Below are positions 7,546 to 15,477 of a stretch of DNA of 64,000 bases, piece after piece. The notes under the pieces were generated by a model. The model was not told the origin of the DNA. It did not search any database and saw only the letters and a list, made by a program, of their open reading frames with translations. A program made the translations under genes and the position numbers. The stretch comes from Variovorax paradoxus. GTDB lineage: Bacteria; Pseudomonadota; Gammaproteobacteria; Burkholderiales; Burkholderiaceae_C. Location of the stretch: NCBI RefSeq assembly GCF_018614875.1, contig NZ_JAGGNW010000026.1:43333-107332 (forward strand), given 5' to 3'. Each line of letters begins with the position of its first letter. Within the stretch, counting starts at the first letter, position 1.

Positions 7546-9012
7546 TCAGCGCAGTTCGCCCTGTGGCGCGGCAAAACCGCGGCCGCGGGGCCTGGCTTCG
7601 AGCGGCAACGGGCGCAAGGTGGCCACGGTGAGCTGGTCGTCGCCGAAATACTTGGCGGCCACGGCCTGCACCTGGGCCGGCGTGACGGCCTGGAGCTTTG
7701 CGATGATCCGCGCGCTGGTGTCCAGCGGCAGCCCCTGCACCCAGTTGCTGCCAAGCTCGCGGGCCTGCGCCATCACGGAATCGCGCTTGTAGGTCTGGCT
7801 GGCCACCCATTGCGTCTTGACCCGCGCGAGTTCGGCTTCGCTCACGCCCTCCTTCGCAACGCGCGCCACCTGGGTGCGCAGCGCGGCCTCGACCGCTTCG
7901 GCGCTCTTGCCGTGTGCCGGCACGCCCACCAGCATGAACAGCTGCGGCCCGCGGCCGGCCAGGCCGGAGTAGGCACCGGCCGAATCGGCGACGCGGTCGG
8001 GGCCCTGGGTCAGGGCGCGGTCGAGCCGTGCGCCCGTGTAGCCGTCGAGCACGGCCGACAGCACTTCGAGCGCCCACACGTCGCTGTCCGCGGCATCGAT
8101 GTCCTCCAGCTGCGGAATGCGGAACGCGAGCGACACGTAGGCCTGCTCGGCCGGCGCCTTGAACTCGATGCGGCGAATGCCGCGCTGCGCGGGTTCGGTG
8201 CGCGGCTTGCGCGCCGGCACGGCACGCGTTGGAATGCTGCCGTAATACTTCTCTGCCAGCGCGCGCACCTTGGCCACGTCGACATCGCCGGCCACCACCA
8301 CGGCGGCATTGGCGGGCACGTACCAGCGCCGGAAGAAGGCGCGCGCGTCGTCGGGCGTCATCGCGTCGAGATCGCTCATCCAACCGACCACGGGGCGGTG
8401 GTAGGGCGAGGCCGTGAAGACGGTCGCGTTCTGCTGCTCGCCGAGCAAGGCGCGCGGCTGGTCGTCGGTGCGCATGCGACGTTCTTCCTTGACCACTTCG
8501 ATCTCGCGCTTGAACTCGTCGTCGGGCCACTGGTTGTTGGCGAAGCGGTCCGATTCGAGCTTCATGACCTGCTCCAGGCTGGCCACGGGAATCTGCTGGT
8601 AGTAGCCCGTGTAGTCGCGGGTGGTGAAGGCGTTCTCCTGGCCACCCAGCGCCGCGACGCGACGCGAGAACTCGCCGGGCTTGATGTCCTTGGTGCCCTT
8701 GAACATCATGTGCTCGAGCACGTGGGCCACGCCCGAGGTGCCGTCGGCCTCGTCGACCGAGCCCACGCGAACCCAGAGCATCTGCACCGCGGTGGGCGCG
8801 CGCCTGTCGGGTTGCACCAGCAGCGTCATGCCGTTGGCCAGGGTGAACTGCTGGGCAGCGGATGCCGCGGCGGCAGCGGTGGATGCAACGGCGGCAGGGG
8901 GAGCGGCGGAAACCGGTGTGGACTGGGCCTGCGCAGGCATGACCCACAGCGCCGAAAGCGCCATTGCCAGCACCGCACCGAGCGCAGCACGGCGTGGCGA
9001 GGGGTGTTTCAT
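7546..9012 (-). CDS. M16 family zinc metallopeptidase, active subunit
   Basis: A 488-residue exported insulinase/processing-peptidase-like protease. A signal peptide ends near residue 30 (PAQAQ). The inverted zinc motif HVLEH is at residues 97-101, and the distal Glu region EIEVVKEERRMR follows about 75 residues later, so the metal site looks intact. LDGYTGARLDRAL belongs to the second half of the fold. It is the first gene of a two-gene operon with the inactive paralogue and is divergent from ftsY, whose start is only 29 bp away. Confidence 0.93.
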   Translation of the reverse strand: MKHPSPRRAALGAVLAMALSALWVMPAQAQSTPVSAAPPAAVASTAAAAASAAQQFTLANGMTLLVQPDRRAPTAVQMLWVRVGSVDEADGTSGVAHVLEHMMFKGTKDIKPGEFSRRVAALGGQENAFTTRDYTGYYQQIPVASLEQVMKLESDRFANNQWPDDEFKREIEVVKEERRMRTDDQPRALLGEQQNATVFTASPYHRPVVGWMSDLDAMTPDDARAFFRRWYVPANAAVVVAGDVDVAKVRALAEKYYGSIPTRAVPARKPRTEPAQRGIRRIEFKAPAEQAYVSLAFRIPQLEDIDAADSDVWALEVLSAVLDGYTGARLDRALTQGPDRVADSAGAYSGLAGRGPQLFMLVGVPAHGKSAEAVEAALRTQVARVAKEGVSEAELARVKTQWVASQTYKRDSVMAQARELGSNWVQGLPLDTSARIIAKLQAVTPAQVQAVAAKYFGDDQLTVATLRPLPLEARPRGRGFAAPQGELR

Positions 9013-9041
9013 AGAATGGGTCCGATTGTAAAAAGCTCCCG

Positions 9042-10292
9042 ATGTTCAGTTTCTTCAAGAAAAAACCGCCTGCCGAATCACCGGCCGCGCCGGCGCCCTC
9101 CCCGGCCGCCGAGCCGGCACCGCCTCCCGAGCCTGCCCCCGCGCGCTCGGTGTTCTCTCCGTCGAGCTGGTTCGGTTCGAAGCCTGCCGCGGAAGAAGCG
9201 ACGCTCCCGCCTGCAGCGCCAGTCACACCGCCCACGGTAGTAGCGCCTCCTCCTCCTACTCCTGCGCCGCTTCCCGCGGCCGCGCCAGCGACCGCCCCCG
9301 CTGCGCCGGACGTCGCACCGATGCCAGCGCCAGCACCCGCCGATCTGGCCGCGCCCCTGCCCGCCCTCATCACCGATGCGGCGATGGCGGCCGAGCGCAA
9401 GGGCTGGTTCGACAAGCTCAAGACCGGCCTGCGCAAGACCGGCACCGGCATCCAGGCGGTGTTCGTCAATGCCCAGATCGACGACGCGCTGTACGAGGAA
9501 CTCGAATCGGCCCTGCTGATGGCCGATGCCGGCGTCAAGGCCACCGAATACCTGCTCGACGACCTGCGCGGCCGCGTCAAGCGCCAGATGGCGACCGATG
9601 CGGCGCAAGTGAAGCGGCTGCTGGCCGACGCCATCACCGACCTGCTCCAGCCGCTCGAGAAGCCGCTGGTGATCGGTCAGTTCACGCCCACGGTGATCAT
9701 GGTGGCCGGCGTCAACGGCGCCGGCAAGACCACCTCCATCGGCAAGCTCACCAAGCACCTGGCCAACGAGGGCGCCTCGGTGCTGCTGGCCGCGGCCGAC
9801 ACCTTCCGGGCGGCGGCGCGCGAGCAGCTGCTGGTCTGGGCCGACCGCAACACGGTCGAGATCGTGAGCCAGGAAGGCGGCGACCCGTCGGCCGTGAGCT
9901 TCGACGCGGTGACCGCCGGCAAGGCGCGCGGCAAGGACGTGGTGCTGGTCGACACCGCCGGCCGGCTGCCGACGCAGCTGCACCTGATGGACGAGCTCAG
10001 GAAGATCAAGCGCGTCGTCACCAAGGCCGACGCCACCGCGCCGCACGAGGTGCTGCTGGTGATCGACGGCAACACCGGGCAGAACGCCCTGGCGCAGGTC
10101 AGGGCCTTCGACGAGACGCTGGGCCTCACCGGCCTGGTGGTGACCAAGCTCGATGGCACGGCCAAGGGCGGCGTGCTCTGCGCCATTGCGCGCGAGCGGC
10201 CGGTCCCGGTCTACTTCATCGGCGTGGGCGAGAAGCTGGAAGACCTCGAAACCTTCAACGCACGCGAATTCGCGCTGGCGCTGCTGGGCTGA
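9042..10292 (+). CDS. ftsY: Signal recognition particle receptor FtsY
   Basis: GTPase that docks SRP-bound ribosomes at the inner membrane for co-translational insertion. The first about 115 residues are a long Ala/Pro/Glu-rich, low-complexity A domain, followed by the NG domain. GTPase motifs are clear: GVNGAGKTT near residue 223, DTFRAAAREQL, DTAGRLPTQ, TKLDGTAKGG and the closing GVGEKLEDLETFNAREF. The 416-aa length is normal for proteobacteria with an extended N-terminal domain. Beside the M16 pair, a common order in Burkholderiales. Confidence 0.97.
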   Translation: MFSFFKKKPPAESPAAPAPSPAAEPAPPPEPAPARSVFSPSSWFGSKPAAEEATLPPAAPVTPPTVVAPPPPTPAPLPAAAPATAPAAPDVAPMPAPAPADLAAPLPALITDAAMAAERKGWFDKLKTGLRKTGTGIQAVFVNAQIDDALYEELESALLMADAGVKATEYLLDDLRGRVKRQMATDAAQVKRLLADAITDLLQPLEKPLVIGQFTPTVIMVAGVNGAGKTTSIGKLTKHLANEGASVLLAAADTFRAAAREQLLVWADRNTVEIVSQEGGDPSAVSFDAVTAGKARGKDVVLVDTAGRLPTQLHLMDELRKIKRVVTKADATAPHEVLLVIDGNTGQNALAQVRAFDETLGLTGLVVTKLDGTAKGGVLCAIARERPVPVYFIGVGEKLEDLETFNAREFALALLG

Positions 10293-10319
10293 CGCGCCGG
10301 CAGCAGCACCCGCCGCTGC

Positions 10320-11366
10320 TCAAAAGCCGAAGAGCGAGCGGGTATCGCAGAGAAAGCCGCTGCAGTTGGCAGGCCGGATGTAGAGCGTCCTGATCTGGCC
10401 GCTCGGCAGCATGTAGTCGCCCACCAGGGCGTTGCCCTTGGCGCCCTCGGCATTCGCCTGCGCGATGTAGTCCGCGCTGTTGGCCGCGGGCTGCAGGTTC
10501 TGATAGGTGAACGTGGCCGCTTGCGACAGGTCTTTCTCGTAGAGCAGCTTCGTGCCGTCCGAGAAGACGTAGCCGGTCTTGAACCGGAAGCCCCGAGCGC
10601 CCTGGGCCTCGAACTGGGCCAGGAAATCGGCGTCGTTGCCGGGCTGGCCCAGCGCTTCATAGCCATAAGTGGCGCTGCCTTGCGCGTCCTTTTGATAGAC
10701 CAGCACCGTGGTCCCGCCAACCATATAGGCGCCGCCGACGCTGTAGTAGCCGTTGCCGCCCTGCGCGTTGACCTGCGACAGATATCCGGCGCTGTCGGCG
10801 GGCGCGGTCAGCACGGCATAGGTGTAGGTCGAAGCGGAGCCGTTGTCCTTGCGATAGAACGTGCGAATCTGGCCGCCCACCACGTACGGCCCGCCCCACT
10901 TGAAGCCCCTGGCGCCCTGAGCGTTGAGCTGGTCCTGGAACTCAGCCACGGAACCGGCATTCGGCAGCAGCTCGAAGGCATAGGTGGTCCCGGCATCCTT
11001 CACGTAGGCCTCGACCACCTCCACGCTCGTGGGGCTCGCGGTGAAGGCCAGGCCGCTGAAGAAGCGGAAGGATCTTGCGCCCTGCGCATTGAGCCGATCG
11101 AGAAGTGCCGCAGCGTCGGCGGCAGGCGGCAACGCCTCGTACATGAAGGTGCGAGTGGCCGGGGCCGGCGCGGGAGCCGGTGTGGGGGCCGGAGCGGGTG
11201 CCGGAGATGGAGCCGGCGGAGGCGCAGGTGCCGGTGCAGGTGGCGGCGGAACCCCATTGCCCCAGCCGATCGGCAACGCGCCTCCTCCCCCTCCCCCGCC
11301 GCCGCAGGCCGCCAGGGCCAGTGTGGCGGCCACTGCGGCCGCTACCGCTGCAAGCTTGAAACTCAT
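10320..11366 (-). CDS. Repeat-containing lipoprotein of unknown function
   Basis: I do not recognise this 348-residue protein. The start at 11366 is chosen because a strong ribosome binding site (AGGGAGGA) precedes it and a lipoprotein signal begins there; the lipobox is LAAC with Cys21. After eight Gly comes a Pro/Ala linker (about residues 39-70). The rest is five degenerate tandem units of 52-55 residues, starting near 72, 127, 180, 232 and 285. Each has an aromatic strand (such as TFMYEAL), a core like NAQGARGF, and a closing strand (TFYRKD, LVYQKD, LLYEKD). Two Cys (335, 340) near the end could form a disulfide. Probably an outer-membrane-anchored beta-rich protein. Confidence 0.85.
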   Translation of the reverse strand: MSFKLAAVAAAVAATLALAACGGGGGGGGALPIGWGNGVPPPPAPAPAPPPAPSPAPAPAPTPAPAPAPATRTFMYEALPPAADAAALLDRLNAQGARSFRFFSGLAFTASPTSVEVVEAYVKDAGTTYAFELLPNAGSVAEFQDQLNAQGARGFKWGGPYVVGGQIRTFYRKDNGSASTYTYAVLTAPADSAGYLSQVNAQGGNGYYSVGGAYMVGGTTVLVYQKDAQGSATYGYEALGQPGNDADFLAQFEAQGARGFRFKTGYVFSDGTKLLYEKDLSQAATFTYQNLQPAANSADYIAQANAEGAKGNALVGDYMLPSGQIRTLYIRPANCSGFLCDTRSLFGF

Positions 11367-11495
11367 TTGGAATCCTCCCTGATCGATGTGTGCGACCCAT
11401 GGAAGGTACGTCCGGGGGTCTGATGGCCACCAGTGCCAAAAGTCATGACATCGCCGGCAAACGCCCGGCAATTGCCGGCAACACATTCGAAAGTA

Positions 11496-13295
11496 CTAAG
11501 TTCCGGGCCGCTCTGCGCTTGCCGCTCTGGCCATCATCCGGAACAGCGAATCGGTCGCCACCGGCTTGAACAGCACGGGAACCCCGGATTCCCGAACACG
11601 CTGCAGCCTGTCGGGAGAGGTCTCGCCGGTAATCAGCAGCAACGGAATCCTGGGCCCGCCTTGCCGTCGGCCGCTCAGGCGCAGGCCCACGTCCAGCCCA
11701 TCGACACCATCGGCCAGGCGGTAGTCGCACATCAGCAGGTCGAAGGGCCGCTCGTCGCTGCTCGCCTGCTCCAAGGCGGCGGCGGCGGCGGCTTCGTCCG
11801 CGACGGCAAGGGCGTCGATCGAATGCGAGCGCAACAGGCCCGTCATGGCTTCCCGGATTTCCGACTCGTCGTCGAGCAGCAGCACCCGCGCGGGCAGTGC
11901 CGGCGCCGCTCGCCCGGGCCGGTGTTCCTGCTGCGGCCGCTGCGCCGCAGCGTCGGGCGGAAAAAGCCCGGCAAGCGCGCTGGCCTGCGGCACAAGAGCC
12001 GGCAGCACAACGCGGAAATGGCTGCCGCGCCCCAGCCGCGAATGCATTTGCACCGGATGGCCCAGCAGGCGCGAGAGCCGCTGCACGATCGACAGGCCGA
12101 TGCCAAGCCCCCGTGATCGATCGCGGCCCGGATTGTCGACCTGATAGAACTCCTCGAAGATCCGGTTCGACTGCTCGGGCGCAATGCCGATGCCGGTGTC
12201 CCGCACCTCGATCCACACGAACTCCCCGCGTTCGCGGGCCCTCACCGTCACTCCGCCATGCGCGGTGTACTTGAGGGCGTTGTCCATCAGGTTGGACAGC
12301 ATCCGATGCAGCAGCTGGGGGTCGCTGCGCACCCACAATCCGCTGGCGCGCACGCGCAGCTGCAACTGCTTCTGCTCGGCCTGGGCCGAGAAGGTGTGAT
12401 TGAGCGGCAGGAACAGTGCATCGAGCTGAACGGCCTGAAGCACGGGTGTGACCACGCCGGCGTCCAGCCGGGAGATGTCGAGCATGATGTCGAGCGACGC
12501 CCCCAGGGCATTGACGGCGCGCATCAGGCGCCCCGCATTGACTCCTTCCGGACGGCCGCGCAGCTCGTTCTCGAGCGCGGCGCCGAACAGCGCAATGGCG
12601 TGCAGCGGCTGCCGCAGGTCATGGCTGGCGCTGGCCAGGAAGCGGGTCTTTTCCCGGCTGGCCCGCTCGGTGGCGGCAATCTGTTCCGCCAGCCGCACGG
12701 CCAGGGCTTCCTTCTCGAAGCGCAGGATCAGCGAATCGGCCAGCAGCCTGTGCTCCTGCACGCCGACGCGCAGCATGAGAAAGAGGTAGATCGTGGCAAA
12801 GGCCGCGAGGAAGAGATGGATGGAATCGCGCTGCCACGCCAGGGCAATGATCAACCCACCCATCATGGGCAGCGTGTGTCCGAACAGCGCCGCCTTCAGC
12901 GGCCGCAGCGACTGAACGGCCCGGGCACAGTTGCCCATCATCACCACCATCAGCGCGGCGGTGACCGGCAGATTGCCCGCGGGCACGAAGATCCACGGCG
13001 CCAGCGCGTCGGCAAACCCGAGCAGGATCACGATGCGGGTGATCCTGCGCGCCCACCAGGCGCTGTCCGTCGCCGGCACCGACGGGCTCCAGCGCGGCGT
13101 GAAGTACATGCCCAGATACAGCGTCAGATGCAGCACGACGAACGGCAGCACCATCGGGTCGCCCAGCTGCAGGTACATGAACGCGCCGAACACCAGGACA
13201 AAGACGACGCGGGCCAGGAAGGTCGCGTTGTAGTTGAAATAGACCGAAGCCACGTGCTCGCGCAGCACCCGCTGGTTCAGCGGCGTGTCGGCCAT
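11496..13295 (-). CDS. Hybrid membrane sensor histidine kinase with C-terminal receiver
   Basis: A 599-residue kinase. Residues about 20-195 hold five or six membrane segments with no recognisable periplasmic sensor. The dimerisation box is HDLRQPLHAIALFG (His near residue 223), followed by N box NALKYTAHGG, G1 DTGIGIAPEQ and G2 GLGIGLSIVQRL. A receiver domain occupies about residues 470-599, with acidic DDESE, phospho-acceptor Asp in LLMCDYRLADG near 520 and the Lys in VLFKPVA. The ATG at 13295 lies 11 bp after the response regulator stop, so both are one operon. The signal is unknown; a membrane-embedded sensor is likely. Confidence 0.93.
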   Translation of the reverse strand: MADTPLNQRVLREHVASVYFNYNATFLARVVFVLVFGAFMYLQLGDPMVLPFVVLHLTLYLGMYFTPRWSPSVPATDSAWWARRITRIVILLGFADALAPWIFVPAGNLPVTAALMVVMMGNCARAVQSLRPLKAALFGHTLPMMGGLIIALAWQRDSIHLFLAAFATIYLFLMLRVGVQEHRLLADSLILRFEKEALAVRLAEQIAATERASREKTRFLASASHDLRQPLHAIALFGAALENELRGRPEGVNAGRLMRAVNALGASLDIMLDISRLDAGVVTPVLQAVQLDALFLPLNHTFSAQAEQKQLQLRVRASGLWVRSDPQLLHRMLSNLMDNALKYTAHGGVTVRARERGEFVWIEVRDTGIGIAPEQSNRIFEEFYQVDNPGRDRSRGLGIGLSIVQRLSRLLGHPVQMHSRLGRGSHFRVVLPALVPQASALAGLFPPDAAAQRPQQEHRPGRAAPALPARVLLLDDESEIREAMTGLLRSHSIDALAVADEAAAAAALEQASSDERPFDLLMCDYRLADGVDGLDVGLRLSGRRQGGPRIPLLLITGETSPDRLQRVRESGVPVLFKPVATDSLFRMMARAASAERPGT

Positions 13296-13306
13296 GGGTG
13301 GCGGGC

Positions 13307-14020
13307 TCAACGCAGGCTGCTGATCAGTTGCGCACGCGAACGCACGCCGAACAGCAGCAGGATGGTCGATACATGATTTTTCACCGTGCCCTCGCTCAAG
13401 TTCGCGAACTGGGCGATTTCCTTGTTCGCCTTGCCTTCGAGCACCCACTGCAGCACCTGCATCTGGCGCGGCGTGAGTTGCTGCCAGGCACTGGCCTGGG
13501 CGAATTCGGCATAGCCGCCAAGCGCCTTCGGCACCAGGGCGGGAGGAGCAATTTCGGATCCGTCGGGCTCGAGCAGGCCGCAGGCGCGGATGAATCCCAC
13601 CACTTCCTTCAGGTCCGCCGACTTGGGAAGAAAAGCGCTCGCGCCCAGCGCCACTGCCCCTTGCGCCAGCGACGTATTGCCGGTGCCCGACAGCACCACG
13701 ATGCGGGCCAACGGGTGGCGCAGGCGAAATTCCGACAGGCCGCTCAAGCCGTGGGTGTCGGGCAATGCCAGGTCCAGCAGCACCAGTCGGATGGAATCCC
13801 GGTGCTTTTCGTAGAGTGCCAGCGCATCGGCCACGCTGCCGGCCTCGAAGACCTCGATGCTCCTGCCGGAAGAAGCGGTTTGTGCCTGCACCAGCGCGCG
13901 CACGCCGAGTCGCAGCAGATCGTGGTCGTCCACCACCAGGATCGCGCCCGGCGGTTGCGCGGGGATGCCGCCCTCCAGGACCGACGGCGGCGGGTTGGAT
14001 GAAGATTCGAGCGAGGCCAC
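13307..14020 (-). CDS. Response regulator, NarL/LuxR type
   Basis: Receiver domain (about residues 25-145: LVVDDHD, LVLLDLALPD with the phospho-Asp, VLSGTG, FLPKSAD with the switch Lys) followed by a LuxR-type helix-turn-helix (LTPRQMQVLQWVLEGKANKEIAQFA then SEGTVKNHVSTI). It is the upstream partner of the hybrid kinase. The start is uncertain: I give the GTG at 14020 (237 aa), but a TTG at 14053 would add 11 residues, and neither has a convincing ribosome binding site. Target genes are not evident. Confidence 0.9.
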   Translation of the reverse strand: MASLESSSNPPPSVLEGGIPAQPPGAILVVDDHDLLRLGVRALVQAQTASSGRSIEVFEAGSVADALALYEKHRDSIRLVLLDLALPDTHGLSGLSEFRLRHPLARIVVLSGTGNTSLAQGAVALGASAFLPKSADLKEVVGFIRACGLLEPDGSEIAPPALVPKALGGYAEFAQASAWQQLTPRQMQVLQWVLEGKANKEIAQFANLSEGTVKNHVSTILLLFGVRSRAQLISSLR

Positions 14021-14156
14021 GCGGTCGATCTTAGCGATGCCCGATCCGCGCAACAGTGCCCTAAGTCATGGCACAGCCACCGCTTCCGGGAAGCATTTGC
14101 TAGCATCTTCATAGCACTTGCCGTCTTCCTTCGGGCGGGAGCACCTGGAGCAGACC

Positions 14157-14337
14157 ATGAGGAGCCTTGCACTGCCGGTTTCCGCCGCCATCTTCGGGGT
14201 GGCATGGATTTTTCAGTTCATCGGCCACAAGATCGAAGGCAGGAAACCTTCGTTCTTCGAAGACATCCAATATCCTTGGGTGGGGGCCTCTGTTCGTACT
14301 CTCCAAGCTGTTTTCGCGTCTCGGTATCCGCTGGTAG
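14157..14337 (+). pseudogene. DUF962/YGL010w-like membrane protein, truncated and frameshifted remnant
   Basis: From the ATG at 14157 the frame reads an end-of-protein segment typical of DUF962 (Mpo1-like) proteins: a membrane helix, then FQFIGHKIEGRKPSFFEDIQYPWVG. After this the frame is lost, but dropping one G from the run at 14282-14286 restores the expected family ending PLFVLSKLFSRLGIRW and a TAG at 14335-14337. The N-terminal half, with its own membrane helices, is missing from all frames upstream. The open frame continues out of phase to 14414 with no family character. The flanking 14021-14156 and 14338-14428 contain no other gene. Confidence 0.7.
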
Positions 14338-14428
14338 ACCGCGGGTCGGACGCCGCCGCAGGCCGGATCGCCGCCCGGCTGACAGCTTTGGCTATCGGTG
14401 CGATAGAAACTTAGGGGGAACCCTTGGT

Positions 14429-14455
14429 TTAGCACTCCCTCTAATCGAGTGCTAC
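14429..14455 (+). promoter_or_regulatory. CIRCE element (HrcA operator) upstream of rpoH
   Basis: TTAGCACTC, nine bases, then GAGTGCTAC: 17 of 18 arm positions match the CIRCE consensus TTAGCACTC-N9-GAGTGCTAA. It ends 28 bp before the rpoH start codon. A possible -10 (TCTAAT, 14440-14445) falls in its spacer. HrcA repressor binding would make rpoH transcription heat-inducible in addition to the usual post-transcriptional control. Confidence 0.9.
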
Positions 14456-14483
14456 CATGCCCTCTACAAAGGAGTTTCCCCTG

Positions 14484-15425
14484 ATGACCACGCTGTCTGG
14501 AGCCTCTGCCAACCAGCTCGCCGTCGCCAATCCATGGTCGATGGTGCCGCCGCTGGGCAACCTGGATGCTTATATTTCGGCCGCCAACCGCCTGCCGCTG
14601 CTCACGCTCGAAGAAGAGCAGGGCTTCGCACGCCGTTTGCGCGACCACAACGACCTCGAAGCGGCTGGTGCGCTGATCCTCTCGCACCTGCGCCTCGTGG
14701 TCTCCATTTCGCGCCAATATCTGGGTTACGGCCTGCCTCACGGCGACCTGATCCAGGAGGGCAACGTCGGCCTCATGAAGGCCGTGAAGCGCTTCGACCC
14801 CGACCAGGGCGTGCGGCTCGTAAGCTACGCCATGCACTGGATCAAGGCCGAGATCCACGAGTACATCCTGAAGAACTGGCGCATGGTCAAGGTCGCGACG
14901 ACCAAGGCCCAGCGCAAGCTGTTCTTCAACCTGCGTTCGATGAAGCAGGGCTTCAAGGCCGATTCGGCCGCGGCCGACAACGGCACGCACCGCGAGACGC
15001 TGAGCCCCGACGAGGTGTCGCAAATGGCGACCCGGCTCAACGTCAAGCCCGAAGAAGTGCTGGAGATGGAAACCCGCCTGTCGGGCGGCGACGTACTGCT
15101 CGACCCGGGTCCGTCGGACGACGGCGATGAAGCCTTCGGCCCGATCGCCTACCTGGCCGACGCCACGCAGGAACCCACTGCGCTGCTCGAATCGCAGCAG
15201 CGCGACCGGCTCTCGAGCGACGGCATCGCCACCGCGCTCGAAGCGCTGGACGACCGCAGCCGCCGCATCGTGGAAGAGCGCTGGCTCAAGGTCAACGACG
15301 ACGGTTCGGGCGGCATGACGCTGCACGACCTGGCGGCGGTGTACGGCGTGAGCGCCGAGCGCATTCGCCAGATCGAAGTCGCGGCCATGAAGAAGATGAA
15401 GAAGGCGCTGGCCGATTACGCCTGA
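14484..15425 (+). CDS. rpoH: Heat-shock sigma factor RpoH (sigma-32)
   Basis: Directs RNA polymerase to heat-shock promoters. Region 2 is clear (DLIQEGNVGLMKAVKRFDP, then VRLVSYAMHWIKAEIHEYIL). The RpoH box QRKLFFNLRSMK identifies it as sigma-32 and not another group 3 factor. Region 4 has the helix-turn-helix LAAVYGVSAERIRQIEVAAMKKMK. I start at ATG 14484 (313 aa), nine bases after AAAGGAG; an in-frame ATG at 14457 would overlap the end of the CIRCE region and lacks a ribosome binding site. A strong terminator follows at once. Confidence 0.96.
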   Translation: MTTLSGASANQLAVANPWSMVPPLGNLDAYISAANRLPLLTLEEEQGFARRLRDHNDLEAAGALILSHLRLVVSISRQYLGYGLPHGDLIQEGNVGLMKAVKRFDPDQGVRLVSYAMHWIKAEIHEYILKNWRMVKVATTKAQRKLFFNLRSMKQGFKADSAAADNGTHRETLSPDEVSQMATRLNVKPEEVLEMETRLSGGDVLLDPGPSDDGDEAFGPIAYLADATQEPTALLESQQRDRLSSDGIATALEALDDRSRRIVEERWLKVNDDGSGGMTLHDLAAVYGVSAERIRQIEVAAMKKMKKALADYA

Positions 15426-15453
15426 GCCCCGGTTTGCTCTTCGGCCCCCCAAG

Positions 15454-15477
15454 AGCCCGGCCCGTGCCGGGCTTTTT
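15454..15477 (+). terminator. Rho-independent terminator of rpoH
   Basis: Perfect 8-bp stem AGCCCGGC / GCCGGGCT (15454-15461 and 15466-15473) with loop CCGT and a T run at 15473-15477. It lies 29 bp after the rpoH stop and abuts the end of the convergent gene. Confidence 0.9.

Noticed and set aside
6184..9240. 1018-codon open frame antisense to the M16 genes
   Set aside because: It is the mirror of two well-supported genes, is Gly/Arg/His-rich with no domain, and reflects high third-position GC. The same reasoning removed the other very long frames, at 6479-9637, 22754-24712, 29723-31828, 45290-48628 and 55420-59715.
10293..10319. Hairpin GCAGC...GCTGC after ftsY as a terminator
   Set aside because: The stem is short and no T run follows.
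14118..14414. Intact 98-residue small protein
   Set aside because: The first part is a DUF962 C-terminal segment and the rest is out of phase; a single-base correction restores the family ending, so it is a broken gene.
14457..14483. Upstream ATG for rpoH
   Set aside because: It directly follows the CIRCE element and has no ribosome binding site, whereas ATG 14484 has AAAGGAG at nine bases.
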